Shown here: positions 8,612 through 16,423 of the stretch, piece after piece
Layout of the letters: each line of letters opens with the position of its first letter
Position numbering within the stretch: position 1 is the stretch's first letter
Source: an uncultured Collinsella sp.
Lineage (GTDB): Bacteria > Actinomycetota > Coriobacteriia > Coriobacteriales > Coriobacteriaceae
DNA length: 38,967 bases
Assembly: GCA_900764955.1 (NCBI GenBank)
Contig: CAAFPY010000007.1
Span: forward strand, 1-38,967
Reading direction: 5' to 3'
Program-made: the position numbers and the translations under genes
The notes under the pieces: generated by a model
What the model saw: only the letters and a program-made list of their open reading frames with translations
What the model was told of the DNA's origin: nothing
The model's database searches: none

Positions 8612-9949
8612 ATGGCATACGGATCCATCCTGTACATCACGCTCGGCTGCGCCAAGAACGAGGTCGACACCGACCGCATGCGCTCCCTACTCAACGGGGC
8701 CGGTTATCTCGAAGTCGACACCGCCGACGAGGCCGATGTCGTCATCATCAACACCTGTTCCTTCCTCGCCTCGGCGACGTCCGAGAGCATCGAGACGACC
8801 CTATCCCTGGCTGAGGAGATCTCCGAGGGACTGCGGGGCACGCGTATCGTCATGTGCGGTTGCGTTCCCTCGCGCTACGGCGCCGAGTTGCCCACCGAGC
8901 TCCCCGAAGTCGCCGCGTTCGTCCGGACCGACGAAGAGGACGGCATCGTGTCCGTTATCGACGGCCTGCTTGACGTGCGCCGCGCCGAGCCGCCCTTCAT
9001 TCCCAGCGTCAAGCGCACGATCGAGAGCGCCGTCGCATATGTCAAGATTTCCGACGGCTGCGATCGCTATTGCAGCTTCTGCGCGATTCCCTATATCCGC
9101 GGCAGGTATTACTCGCGTTCCGCTGAGAGCATTCTCGCCGAGGTGCGCGACCTGGTTGCCGGAGGCGTTCGCGAGATCGTCCTCATCGGCCAGGACACGG
9201 GCATCTGGGGCTCAGATTTCTATGACGCCCACGACGGTCCGCGCAACCTCGCCCAACTCATGCGCGCAGTCGCGGAGGCTGTCCGCCCCGAGCACGTCTG
9301 GGTGCGTGTTTTGTATCTGCAGCCCGAGGGCATGAGCGATGAGCTCGTTGAGACGATTCGCGATACGCCCGAGATCTTGCCGTATATCGACATCCCGGTC
9401 CAGCATTGCAACGCGCGCGTCCTCAAGGCGATGCACCGGTCTGGGTCGGAACAGCAGTTGACCGAGTTGTTCGCCAAGCTGCGCCGTGAGATTCCGCAGA
9501 TGGTTATCCGCACTACCAGTCTCGTCGGCTTCCCTGGCGAAACCGACGATGAGGCGGAGCAGATGCTCGCCTTCATGGACCACGAGGGGTTCGACTACAC
9601 GAGCGTTTTCCCGTATTCGCAGGAGGAGGGTACCTTTGCAGCCAAGATGGACGGGCAGGTCGATGAGGACATCAAGCTCGAGCGCACGCAGGCCGCGATG
9701 GATCTGGCCGAGTCGCTCGGCTTTGCCGCCACGGCTGCACACGTGGGCGAGGTCGCCGAGGTGATCGTCGATGGCATCGAGGAGACCGACGAAGGCCCCG
9801 AGCTCATCGGTCACGCCTGGTTCCAAGCGCCTGATTCCGACGGCGCGGTTCACCTGGAGCTGGCGGACGTCGCCGTCGGCGATATCATGAAGGTGCGGTT
9901 TACCGACAGCTTCTGTTATGAGCTCATCGGCGAAATTGTTGAGGAGTAG
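8612..9949 (+). CDS. rimO: Ribosomal protein S12 methylthiotransferase RimO
   Basis: A radical-SAM enzyme with two Fe-S clusters that methylthiolates an aspartate of ribosomal protein S12. The product is 445 aa. N-terminal cluster cysteines are C13 (TLGCAKNEVD), C49 (NTCSF) and C84 (MCGCV). The radical-SAM motif is C150xxxC154xxC157 (CDRYCSFC), followed by AIPYIRGRYYSR. A TRAM-like RNA/substrate-binding domain ends the protein. AKNEVD and the SDGCDRYC context separate it from MiaB, which is also in this window. It starts 9 bases after yajQ with AGGGA upstream. Confidence 0.94.
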   Translation: MAYGSILYITLGCAKNEVDTDRMRSLLNGAGYLEVDTADEADVVIINTCSFLASATSESIETTLSLAEEISEGLRGTRIVMCGCVPSRYGAELPTELPEVAAFVRTDEEDGIVSVIDGLLDVRRAEPPFIPSVKRTIESAVAYVKISDGCDRYCSFCAIPYIRGRYYSRSAESILAEVRDLVAGGVREIVLIGQDTGIWGSDFYDAHDGPRNLAQLMRAVAEAVRPEHVWVRVLYLQPEGMSDELVETIRDTPEILPYIDIPVQHCNARVLKAMHRSGSEQQLTELFAKLRREIPQMVIRTTSLVGFPGETDDEAEQMLAFMDHEGFDYTSVFPYSQEEGTFAAKMDGQVDEDIKLERTQAAMDLAESLGFAATAAHVGEVAEVIVDGIEETDEGPELIGHAWFQAPDSDGAVHLELADVAVGDIMKVRFTDSFCYELIGEIVEE

Positions 9950-9952
9950 AGC

Positions 9953-10603
9953 ATGGCTGTAAATGCCAAAGGCAAAGAGATTACGAGCATCTGGACCCCT
10001 GCAAACGTGGTGACGTGCGTACGCATCGTGTTCATCCCGCTGTTCATGGTCGCGAGTGAGTTTTCATTCGACGGCTTTGCGGCCGGAGGTAATTATTTCG
10101 GCCTCACCGCAGGTGTGTGGGCGCTCATCGCGTTCGTGCTGTATTTTGTCTTGAGCGCCACCGACAAGATTGACGGCGATCTCGCTCGCAAGCGCGGCGA
10201 GGTGACAGATTTCGGCAAGTTCCTCGACCCCATCGCCGATAAGCTGTTGGTGTTTGCGGCGCTCCTCATCTTGCTTGAGCATGACCTGGTCAACGTGTGG
10301 TTCGTGTTCATCATCATGTTCCGCGAGTTCCTCGTCAGCGCCCTGCGCATGGTCGCAAGCGCCAACGGCGAGGTTATCGCTGCAGACAAGCTCGGCAAGG
10401 CAAAGACGGCCGTCACCATGGTCTCGCTGTGCGCATATCTGCTTGGCATCGCCCTTGAGTTCCTGTCACTGCCGAACACTATGATGGCGGGGGCCATCAT
10501 CATGAATGTCGCCTGGTCCACGATGGTCGCAGCGGTGGTGCTCACTGTCGTCTCCGGTGCCCAGTATTTCTGGAATGCCCGTCACATCATCTTCCGCCTC
10601 TAG
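9953..10603 (+). CDS. pgsA: CDP-diacylglycerol-glycerol-3-phosphate 3-phosphatidyltransferase
   Basis: A membrane enzyme making phosphatidylglycerol-phosphate from CDP-diacylglycerol and glycerol-3-phosphate. The product is 216 aa. The CDP-alcohol phosphotransferase signature is complete (D71, D74-G75, A78-R79, G88, D92, D96), and several hydrophobic helices surround it. It begins 3 bases after rimO with GAGGAG inside the rimO end, so the two are translationally linked. A paralogue is encoded at 30471-31214 on the other strand. This copy looks more like canonical PgsA (TPANVVTCVRI start). A hairpin follows. Confidence 0.9.
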   Translation: MAVNAKGKEITSIWTPANVVTCVRIVFIPLFMVASEFSFDGFAAGGNYFGLTAGVWALIAFVLYFVLSATDKIDGDLARKRGEVTDFGKFLDPIADKLLVFAALLILLEHDLVNVWFVFIIMFREFLVSALRMVASANGEVIAADKLGKAKTAVTMVSLCAYLLGIALEFLSLPNTMMAGAIIMNVAWSTMVAAVVLTVVSGAQYFWNARHIIFRL

Positions 10604-10619
10604 GCGATTGGTTATTTCG

Positions 10620-10650
10620 GCCCCGCATGCCCCTCGGCGTGCGGGGCTCT
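10620..10650 (+). terminator. Hairpin after pgsA
   Basis: Arms GCCCCGCATGCC (10620-10631) and GGCGTGCGGGGC (10636-10647) form a 12-bp stem with one U-G pair and a CCTC loop. Only a weak TCTTTG tail follows. It probably terminates the yajQ-rimO-pgsA transcript. Confidence 0.65.
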
Positions 10651-10675
10651 TTGATTGAAAGGGGATTGAGCAGGC

Positions 10676-11176
10676 ATGTCGTGCGTAGATCTTGAGTCAG
10701 CGGCCCGTTCGGTCGTTAAGGCAGCCACAGATCGTGCCTTGACCATTTCAACGGCCGAGTCGTGCACGGCGGGGCTTATCGCCTCGAGCATTGCCGACAT
10801 CCCCGGTGCGAGCAGCGTGCTGCGCGGCGGCGCAGTGACGTACTGCGACGAGATCAAGCGCGATGTGCTCGGGGTGCCCGAGGCCACATTGCAGGAGCAC
10901 ACTGCGGTGAGTGAGGCATGTGCGATCGAGATGGCCGAGCGTTCCCTCGCGCTGTTTTCCGCCGATGTCGCGGTGAGCGCGACGGGATATGCGGGGCCCG
11001 ACGGAGGGACGAACGCAGACCCGGCGGGCACCGTGTATCTCGCATGCAGCACCTCTCGGGGCACGATGTGCCATCGTTGCACCTTTGAGGGAAGTCGCAA
11101 CGATGTGCGCCGGCAGGCCGTCCTGCACGCCCTCGATATGGTGTTGGAGAACGTGCGCGCTTTGGGGAATTTGTAG
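10676..11176 (+). CDS. cinA: CinA C-terminal-domain protein (nicotinamide-nucleotide amidohydrolase type)
   Basis: The 166-aa product matches the CinA C-terminal domain, whose known members deamidate NMN in pyridine nucleotide salvage (PncC). TAESCTAGLIAS, the GAVTYCDEIK region and ATGYAGPDGG are the family landmarks. The N-terminal MoCF-like domain of full CinA is absent, and there is room for nothing more upstream because the pgsA hairpin ends 26 bases before the start. GAAAGGGG lies upstream at slightly long spacing. Its position just before recA recalls the cinA-recA order of many Gram-positives, but recA has its own promoter here. Confidence 0.88.
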   Translation: MSCVDLESAARSVVKAATDRALTISTAESCTAGLIASSIADIPGASSVLRGGAVTYCDEIKRDVLGVPEATLQEHTAVSEACAIEMAERSLALFSADVAVSATGYAGPDGGTNADPAGTVYLACSTSRGTMCHRCTFEGSRNDVRRQAVLHALDMVLENVRALGNL

Positions 11177-11264
11177 GTCTTTCGTCTTCTTTTCTTCGTC
11201 AACGTCATCTGTCCGATGTACTTGAGCTGGCATTGTTTGCCAAGTGCAAGAGATTTGTTCGACG

Positions 11265-11297
11265 ACTCGGGGGATACTCGGGTGCGAATCGGGAATT
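11265..11297 (+). repeat. Three helically phased CGGG repeats upstream of recA promoter
   Basis: ACTCGGG at 11265, ACTCGGG at 11276 and AATCGGG at 11287 recur at exactly 11 bases, one helical turn, about 30-60 bases upstream of the recA -35. They could be a binding array for an activator or nucleoid protein. No ORF covers this stretch convincingly. Confidence 0.45.
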
Positions 11298-11323
11298 GAT
11301 GGGGTAGATTCATCGGTAAGGTA

Positions 11324-11352
11324 TTGACCACGAACACCCGTTCGCGTAGTAT
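11324..11352 (+). promoter_or_regulatory. recA promoter
   Basis: TTGACC (11324-11329) and TAGTAT (11347-11352) are separated by exactly 17 bases, about 30 bases before the recA start codon. The spacer holds a perfect SOS box. Confidence 0.75.
11331..11344. promoter_or_regulatory. LexA (SOS) box of recA
   Basis: CGAACACCCGTTCG fits the Gram-positive consensus CGAAC-N4-GTTCG with perfect half-sites. It lies between -35 and -10, so LexA binding would block RNA polymerase. The same CGAACACCCGTTC core occurs upstream of lexA. Confidence 0.9.
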
Positions 11353-11380
11353 CACAGTCGAACAACCCCAAGGAGGAATC

Positions 11381-12475
11381 ATGGCAAAGAGCACCGCTCC
11401 GGCTCGCGTCATTCACGAGCGCACCACGGGCGAAGATCGCGAGAAGATGATCGCCGCCACCAAGGCGGAAATTCAGAAGAAGTTCGGTGACGGCTCCATC
11501 ATGCGGTATGGCGATGGCGGCCCTGAGCTCGAGATTGAGGCTATTCCCACGGGCGCTCTCGCACTCGATGCCGCCCTCGGCATCGGTGGCGTCCCACGCG
11601 GCCGCATCGTGGAGATCTACGGCCCCGAGTCTTCGGGCAAGACCACGCTTTCGCTGGAGATCCTCGCCGAGGCGCAGGCCATGGGCGGCGTCGTCGCATT
11701 CATCGACGCCGAGCACGCTTTAGACCCCACCTACGCCGCCCGCATCGGCGTCGATATCGATGAGGTCCTCATCTCCCAGCCGGATACCGGCGAGCAGGCG
11801 CTCGAGATCTGCGACATGCTCGTGCGTTCCGGAGCCATCGACGTCGTCGTCATCGACTCGGTCGCCGCCCTTGTCCCCCGTGCAGAAATCGAGGGCGAGA
11901 TCGGCGACACCACAGTCGGTCTGCAGGCGAGACTCATGTCGCAGGCCCTGCGCAAGCTCGCCGGCTCCTTGTCGAAGTCAAATACCACGTGCATCTTCAT
12001 CAACCAGTTGCGTGAGAAGATTGGCGTCATGTTCGGCAATCCCGAGACCACAACCGGCGGTCGCGCGCTGAAGTTCTTCTCCACCGTCCGTATCGACATC
12101 CGTCGCATCGACAGCATCAAGATCAAAGACGACATCGTCGGCAATCGCGTACGCGCCAAGGTCGTCAAGAACAAGGTCGCCGCGCCGTTTAGGACGGCCG
12201 AATTCGACATCATGTACGGCACCGGCATCTCCAAAGAGGGCTCCGTGTTGGACATGGCGGTCGAGTACAACATCGCGACTAAATCTGGCGCCTGGTACAC
12301 CTACAACGGCGAGCGCTTGGGTCAGGGCCGTGAAGCCGCAAAAGACACGCTGCGCAAGAACCCCGATCTCATGGCCGAGCTCGACCACAAGGTCCGCGTC
12401 GCCTGTGGCCTTGAGTTCGACGACGAGCCGGTTGGCACCATCGTCGATCCTTCCTTGGACGTTGCCGCCGAGTAA
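11381..12475 (+). CDS. recA: Recombinase RecA
   Basis: Strand-exchange ATPase and co-protease for LexA. The product is 364 aa. The start ATG 11381 (MAKSTAP) follows AAGGAGG at 11370-11376. An in-frame upstream extension to 11324 would overlap the promoter and is rejected. Walker [10 protein letters not shown] begins at residue 81. [19 protein letters not shown], the L2-region [20 protein letters not shown] and the [18 protein letters not shown] stretch are all intact, and the C-terminus is acidic as usual. It is SOS-regulated by the box in its promoter. recX follows, separated by a stem-loop that may limit read-through. Confidence 0.98.
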   Translation: MAKSTAPARVIHERTTGEDREKMIAATKAEIQKKFGDGSIMRYGDGGPELEIEAIPTGALALDAALGIGGVPRGRIVEIYGPESSGKTTLSLEILAEAQAMGGVVAFIDAEHALDPTYAARIGVDIDEVLISQPDTGEQALEICDMLVRSGAIDVVVIDSVAALVPRAEIEGEIGDTTVGLQARLMSQALRKLAGSLSKSNTTCIFINQLREKIGVMFGNPETTTGGRALKFFSTVRIDIRRIDSIKIKDDIVGNRVRAKVVKNKVAAPFRTAEFDIMYGTGISKEGSVLDMAVEYNIATKSGAWYTYNGERLGQGREAAKDTLRKNPDLMAELDHKVRVACGLEFDDEPVGTIVDPSLDVAAE

Positions 12476-12510
12476 GGCGAGTTTTGAGCCACATGAGTGC
12501 CCACATGATC

Positions 12511-12554
12511 GAGCTCGAGGTTCGGTTTCCCCAAGGAGGGCGAGCCTCGAGCTC
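12511..12554 (+). terminator. recA-recX intercistronic stem-loop
   Basis: GAGCTCGAGGTTCG (12511-12524) pairs with CGAGCCTCGAGCTC (12541-12554): 14 pairs, one U-G. The 16-nt loop contains the Shine-Dalgarno-like CCAAGGAGGG (12531-12540), with no start codon at usable distance. ATTTTC follows. It probably attenuates transcription from recA into recX. It lies inside the reading frame if recX starts further upstream. Confidence 0.6.
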
Positions 12555-12573
12555 ATTTTCAAACAAAAAGCCG

Positions 12574-13173
12574 ATGGCAGAAGTGTCCTGCATCTTGGAC
12601 TCCGGCAAAAGCCGGGAAATCGTTGTGCCCGTTCGCGTCGGGCGCCTGTTGCAAAACGATGCGATTTCGCTTCCCCTTCCCGAAGACGAGGCATTCGACG
12701 CCATACACGCCCTCGAGGAGAGATGCTGCTTCTCGTTGCTCACTGAGATGCTGTCCCGAAGGGATTACGCCTCCCAGGAAGCTGCCGACAAGCTTTCCCT
12801 GTATGGATATCGAATCGAGGAGATTCAGTCCGTCATCAGCCGTGCGCAACACGCCCGCTTCCTCAACGACGACCGTTTTGCCAGGTATTTCATTGACGAG
12901 CGGAAGCGCAGGGGGTGGGGGAGACGCAAGATCGAACTCGAACTCAAGCGTCGTGGCATCGTCGTGGAGGACATGCCTGGGTATCCCGAGGAATTCTTCG
13001 ATGCCGATGACGACGTGCAACGTGCATTAGAAGTGATCGAGCGCGTCTCCATCCCCACTGTCAAGCCGTATGAAAAGCTCATTCACAAGCTTTTGAACAA
13101 GGGGTTTTCGTATTCCGTCGCCAAAGAGGCGGTTCGCATGAGACTTTCCGATACCGACGATGTGACGTTTTGA
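12574..13173 (+). CDS. recX: Regulatory protein RecX
   Basis: A small helical protein that modulates RecA filaments. From ATG 12574 it has 199 aa. The three-helix repeats are recognisable: LLTEMLSRRDYASQEAADKL, RFLNDDRFARYFIDERKRRGWGRRKIELELKRRG, and the C-terminal KLLNKGFSYSVAKEAV. The start is uncertain. Upstream in-frame codons (TTG 12484, ATG 12493, ATG 12505) would give up to 229 aa. However, that stretch uses codons rare in its neighbours (CGG, CGA, GGA, TCA) and contains the stem-loop, so I prefer 12574 although its ribosome site is weak. The stop codon overlaps the rny -35. Confidence 0.88.
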   Translation: MAEVSCILDSGKSREIVVPVRVGRLLQNDAISLPLPEDEAFDAIHALEERCCFSLLTEMLSRRDYASQEAADKLSLYGYRIEEIQSVISRAQHARFLNDDRFARYFIDERKRRGWGRRKIELELKRRGIVVEDMPGYPEEFFDADDDVQRALEVIERVSIPTVKPYEKLIHKLLNKGFSYSVAKEAVRMRLSDTDDVTF

Positions 13174-13198
13174 CAAATCCCCTGCTTCAACGTAGGAT
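13170..13198 (+). promoter_or_regulatory. Promoter of rny
   Basis: A perfect TTGACA (13170-13175) and TAGGAT (13193-13198) lie 17 bases apart. The -35 overlaps the recX stop TGA (13171-13173). The start site would be near 13205, leaving a leader of about 160 bases in which I see no further clear signal. Confidence 0.75.
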
Positions 13199-13364
13199 GG
13201 AAAACGTCATTTGTTTGTTATGCGCTCATCCTTGGTGATGAGATTGACGATATTTCCTATCGGCACGATTTCGTATCCCTTCGGTGGACCATACCCGGCA
13301 AATGTCCCGCCACACGCTTGCGGTGGTGGTTTCTCATGCACTCTAACCACTTGAAGGAGTATCC

Positions 13365-14924
13365 ATGCCCGTTGAGTCCATTCTCGTCGGTGCCGTCTGC
13401 CTGGCACTTGGTGCCGTCGTGGCCTTCCTGGTCATGCGCAACGCCAAAAATGGCAGCATTCGCGAGGCCGAGTCTAAGCTGCAGTCCGCCCATAGCGAGG
13501 CGGAGCAGGTCGTTGCAGACGCAAAGCGTACGGCCGAGACGCTAAAAAAGGAGGCCTTGCTCGAGGCCAAGGAAGAGATCATCCAGAGCAAGCAGGCTGC
13601 TGAGGCCGAGGAGGCCCAGCGCAAAAAGGAGATTCGCGTTCTGGAGAACCGTGTCATGCAGCGCGAGGAATCCCTCGACCGCCGCAATGACGCTCTCGAC
13701 AAGCGCGAGCACCAGCTCTCAAGCCAGCAGGGTCAGCTCGACAAGCGAACGCGCGAACTCGATGAGCTCTACGCTCGTCAGACCTCTGAGCTCGAGCGCA
13801 TTTCCGAGCTCACGCGTGACGACGCCCATGCCGAGCTCCTCGACAAGGTTCGCGGGGACGTGACCCATGAGGCCGCCACGATCATCCGCGAGTCCGAGCA
13901 GAAGGTGAAGGCCGAGTGCCACAAGACCGCCCAGGAGATCATCTCTCTGGCCATTCAGCGCTGCGCCTCCGATCACACCGCTGAGGTCACGGTGACGTCC
14001 GTCCATATCCCTTCCGACGACCTCAAGGGCCGCATCATCGGTCGCGAAGGCCGCAACATCCGCACCTTCGAGCAGGTGTCTGGCGTCAACCTCGTCATCG
14101 ACGACACGCCCGAGACCGTCGTTCTCTCCAGCTTCGACCCGGTCCGTCGCGAGACCGCCCGCGTCGCCCTCGAGAACCTCATCGCCGACGGCCGCATTCA
14201 CCCGGCGCGCATCGAGGAGATGCACCAGAAGGCCTCCGATCTCGTTCAGCAGCGCGTGCGCGAAGCGGGCGAGCAGGCGGCGTTCGACATGGGCATCCAC
14301 GACCTTCATCCCGAGATCGTCAAGACGCTTGGTGCCCTGCGCTACCGCACGTCCTTTGGCCAGAATGTTCTTCGTCACTCCCTTGAGGTCGCCGACCTGT
14401 GCGCCATCATGGCCGCCGAGCTCGGCATCGACGTTTTGACCGCAAAGCGCGCGGGTCTGCTGCACGACCTTGGCAAGGCCATCGATCACGAGGTCGAGGG
14501 TCCGCATGCCGTTATCGGCGCGGAGCTCGCCCGCCGTTACGGTGAGAAGCCCGCCATCGTTCACGCCATCGAGGCGCATCACGGCGACACCGACCCGAAC
14601 ACCGTCCTTGATGTTCTCGTCCAGGCCGGCGATGCCATTTCCGCTTCTCGTCCCGGCGCTCGCCGCGAGTCTGCTGAGAACTACATCAAGCGTCTCGAGA
14701 AGCTCGAGGAAATCGCCAACTCGCACGAGGGCGTCGAGCGCACCTATGCCATGCAGGCCGGTCGCGAGGTGCACGTCATGGTTCAGCCCGACAAGATCTC
14801 CGACGCTGAATCCACGGTCCTGGCTCACGACATCGCCCAGCAGATCGAAGAGGAGATGGAGTACCCCGGCCAGGTTCGGGTCGTCGTCATTCGCGAGAGC
14901 CGCGCCGTCGATATCGCAAAGTAG
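13365..14924 (+). CDS. rny: Ribonuclease Y
   Basis: A membrane-anchored endoribonuclease that initiates mRNA decay. The product is 519 aa, the usual length. An N-terminal membrane segment ([19 protein letters not shown]) is followed by a long charged coiled coil (about residues 30-200), a KH domain with [10 protein letters not shown] near 225, and an HD domain with catalytic H367-D368 in LLHDLGKA and a later HHGD. The start ATG 13365 follows GAAGGAG. It has its own promoter. The GHKL ATPase gene starts 6 bases after its stop and is presumably cotranscribed. Confidence 0.97.
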   Translation: MPVESILVGAVCLALGAVVAFLVMRNAKNGSIREAESKLQSAHSEAEQVVADAKRTAETLKKEALLEAKEEIIQSKQAAEAEEAQRKKEIRVLENRVMQREESLDRRNDALDKREHQLSSQQGQLDKRTRELDELYARQTSELERISELTRDDAHAELLDKVRGDVTHEAATIIRESEQKVKAECHKTAQEIISLAIQRCASDHTAEVTVTSVHIPSDDLKGRIIGREGRNIRTFEQVSGVNLVIDDTPETVVLSSFDPVRRETARVALENLIADGRIHPARIEEMHQKASDLVQQRVREAGEQAAFDMGIHDLHPEIVKTLGALRYRTSFGQNVLRHSLEVADLCAIMAAELGIDVLTAKRAGLLHDLGKAIDHEVEGPHAVIGAELARRYGEKPAIVHAIEAHHGDTDPNTVLDVLVQAGDAISASRPGARRESAENYIKRLEKLEEIANSHEGVERTYAMQAGREVHVMVQPDKISDAESTVLAHDIAQQIEEEMEYPGQVRVVVIRESRAVDIAK

Positions 14925-14930
14925 TTTGTC

Positions 14931-16016
14931 ATGGCAGACGGCAACGACCTGATCTCGTTCATCGCCTCAATGTCGGGTGAGGGCAACCTACGCGTTGAGG
15001 AAAACCTCGGTAGCGGATTTGTGCGCCTTCGCGTATCTGAGGCCGAGCGCCGCCAGGCAAAGCACGATATCCAGCATGTCGAGGACATCGTTGTCGAGAT
15101 GCTCCGCAACGCACGCGACGCGGGCGCCCAGAACATCTATGTCGCCACGTATAAGGAGGAGGGTGTACGCACCCTCCTTTTCCTCGATGACGGCGCCGGT
15201 GTTCCACAGGACATGCAGGAGCGCATCTTCGACGCGCGCGTCACCTCAAAGCTCGAATCGATGAAGATGGACCGCTGGGGCGTTCACGGCCGCGGCATGG
15301 CGCTGTTCTCCATTCGCCAAAACACGACCACGTCCGAGGTCGTCACATCTGGGGCTGGCCTGGGCTCGTCTTTTCGCGTCGTCGTTGATACGAGCGAGTT
15401 GTCCGAGCGCGCTGATCAGTCGAGTTGGCCTCAGACGTCCAAAGACGACGACGGGGCCCTTGTCTGTGTCAAGGGGCCCCATAATATCGCGCGCTGCGCG
15501 TGCGAGTTTGCCTGTGAGGAGTTGCACGGCTGCGACGTGTACCTCGGCAGCCCCACCGAAATCGCCGCGACCCTCTTTGCGCGGTCCGCACGCACCGTCG
15601 ATGCCACGAAATTGCTGTTTATAGATTCCGAGGATCAGCTTCCCGTGGTCGATCGCCTCGCCTGCGCCGCAGACGCTCAAGATTTCATGAGAATCGCCGC
15701 GACCCTGGGCATCGAGATCTCCGAGCGAACCGCTCATCGCATTTTGGCAGGCACGATCACCCCGCTTCGCAGCGTCGCCTCGCGGCTGCTGCGCGAGAAG
15801 AGCACGCCGACCGCTCCCGCCGAGATCGACCTCTCGCGCGACAGACGTGGCCTCAAGATCGCACAGGAAGACCTCGCCGCTTTCTCGCGCTCGCTCGAGC
15901 GGGAGTTTTCCGATCTCGCCTCACGCTACTACCTCACGCTCATGCGCGATCCCAAAATTAGGGTCACGCGCGACAAGATCACCGTCACGTTCGACATCGG
16001 CAAGGATGAAACCTGA
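14931..16016 (+). CDS. Stand-alone GHKL ATPase-domain protein of unknown function
   Basis: The product is 361 aa with a Bergerat-fold ATP-binding domain: N box E56-M-L-R-N60-A-R-D63-A-G-A, G1 box LDDGAGVP (85-92), a VTSKL segment (104-108) and G2 box WGVHGRGMALFSI (116-128). The N box, TSK and G2 pattern is closer to the MutL/MORC/Hsp90 side than to sensor kinases. There is no dimerisation His domain, no membrane segment and no MutL C-terminal domain. Residues 189-201 hold four cysteines (CxCx3Cx5C). The remainder is helical and not recognised. It lies between rny (6 bases) and spoVS, with no clear ribosome site, suggesting coupling to rny. Two strong hairpins lie in its coding sequence. The ATPase fold is well supported; its role is unknown. 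Confidence 0.85.
   Translation: MADGNDLISFIASMSGEGNLRVEENLGSGFVRLRVSEAERRQAKHDIQHVEDIVVEMLRNARDAGAQNIYVATYKEEGVRTLLFLDDGAGVPQDMQERIFDARVTSKLESMKMDRWGVHGRGMALFSIRQNTTTSEVVTSGAGLGSSFRVVVDTSELSERADQSSWPQTSKDDDGALVCVKGPHNIARCACEFACEELHGCDVYLGSPTEIAATLFARSARTVDATKLLFIDSEDQLPVVDRLACAADAQDFMRIAATLGIEISERTAHRILAGTITPLRSVASRLLREKSTPTAPAEIDLSRDRRGLKIAQEDLAAFSRSLEREFSDLASRYYLTLMRDPKIRVTRDKITVTFDIGKDET
15154..15181 (+). other. Intragenic UACG-loop hairpin with T-run
   Basis: AGGAGGGTG (15157-15165) and CACCCTCCT (15170-15178) pair perfectly around a TACG loop, extended outward by two G-U pairs and one A-U pair, ending in TTTT. It is terminator-like, inside the GHKL ATPase gene about 220 bases after its start. 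It could be a premature terminator or a processing site. Confidence 0.5.
15453..15480 (+). other. Second intragenic hairpin in the GHKL gene
   Basis: GGGGCCCTTG (15453-15462) pairs with CAAGGGGCCCC (15470-15480) with one bulged G and a 7-nt loop. It has no T-run. It is unusually strong for coding sequence. Confidence 0.4.
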
Positions 16017-16099
16017 CAGCGCGCTTGCCCGCCGTATCAGCTTGCGCTATCGTAACCATTTAGCTGCATAAATGTACTTTATACGCTGGAGAAACGTTC

Positions 16100-16423
16100 A
16101 TGGAATTCCTAAAGGTCTCGAGTAAGTCGTCACCCGCCTCGGTTGCCGGAGCCATCGCCGGCATGGTGAAGGACGGTGTGCCGGTCAACATGCAATGTGT
16201 TGGCGCCGGCGCCGTCAATCAAGCCATTAAGGCCATGGCTATTGCCCGCGGGTTCCTCATTCCCTCAGGTTTTGACATCTCCTGTGCCCCCGTCTTCTCT
16301 GATATCCTCATCGACGGCGAGTCGCGTACGGCGATACGTCTCTCCGTCTACGTTCACCACATCACCGCCGCAAACGCCGACCTTGTCGACTTCACCGATA
16401 ACTGCAAGCAGGTTTGCTCATGA
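16100..16423 (+). CDS. spoVS: Stage V sporulation protein S family (SpoVS)
   Basis: The 107-aa product matches the small Alba-like SpoVS family (usually about 86 aa): LKVSSKSSPASVAGAIAG, VGAGAVNQAIKAMAIARGFL, DIDGES-like and RTAIRLSVYV. It carries a C-terminal tail of about 20 residues beyond the usual end. In Bacillus it affects sporulation and division. In non-sporulating lineages its role is open, and a nucleic-acid-binding role is plausible from the fold. The upstream 83-base gap has no convincing promoter. Its stop overlaps the miaB start by ATGA. Confidence 0.93.
   Translation: MEFLKVSSKSSPASVAGAIAGMVKDGVPVNMQCVGAGAVNQAIKAMAIARGFLIPSGFDISCAPVFSDILIDGESRTAIRLSVYVHHITAANADLVDFTDNCKQVCS

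Noticed and set aside
11324..11380. Upstream start for RecA at 11324
   Set aside because: It would begin on the -35 and encode the SOS box. AAGGAGG directly precedes ATG 11381.
13719..14828. 369-codon minus-strand frame inside rny
   Set aside because: It is a shadow of the RNase Y KH and HD domains. Its composition is rich in Gly/Asp/Val/Leu, as expected for the antisense frame.
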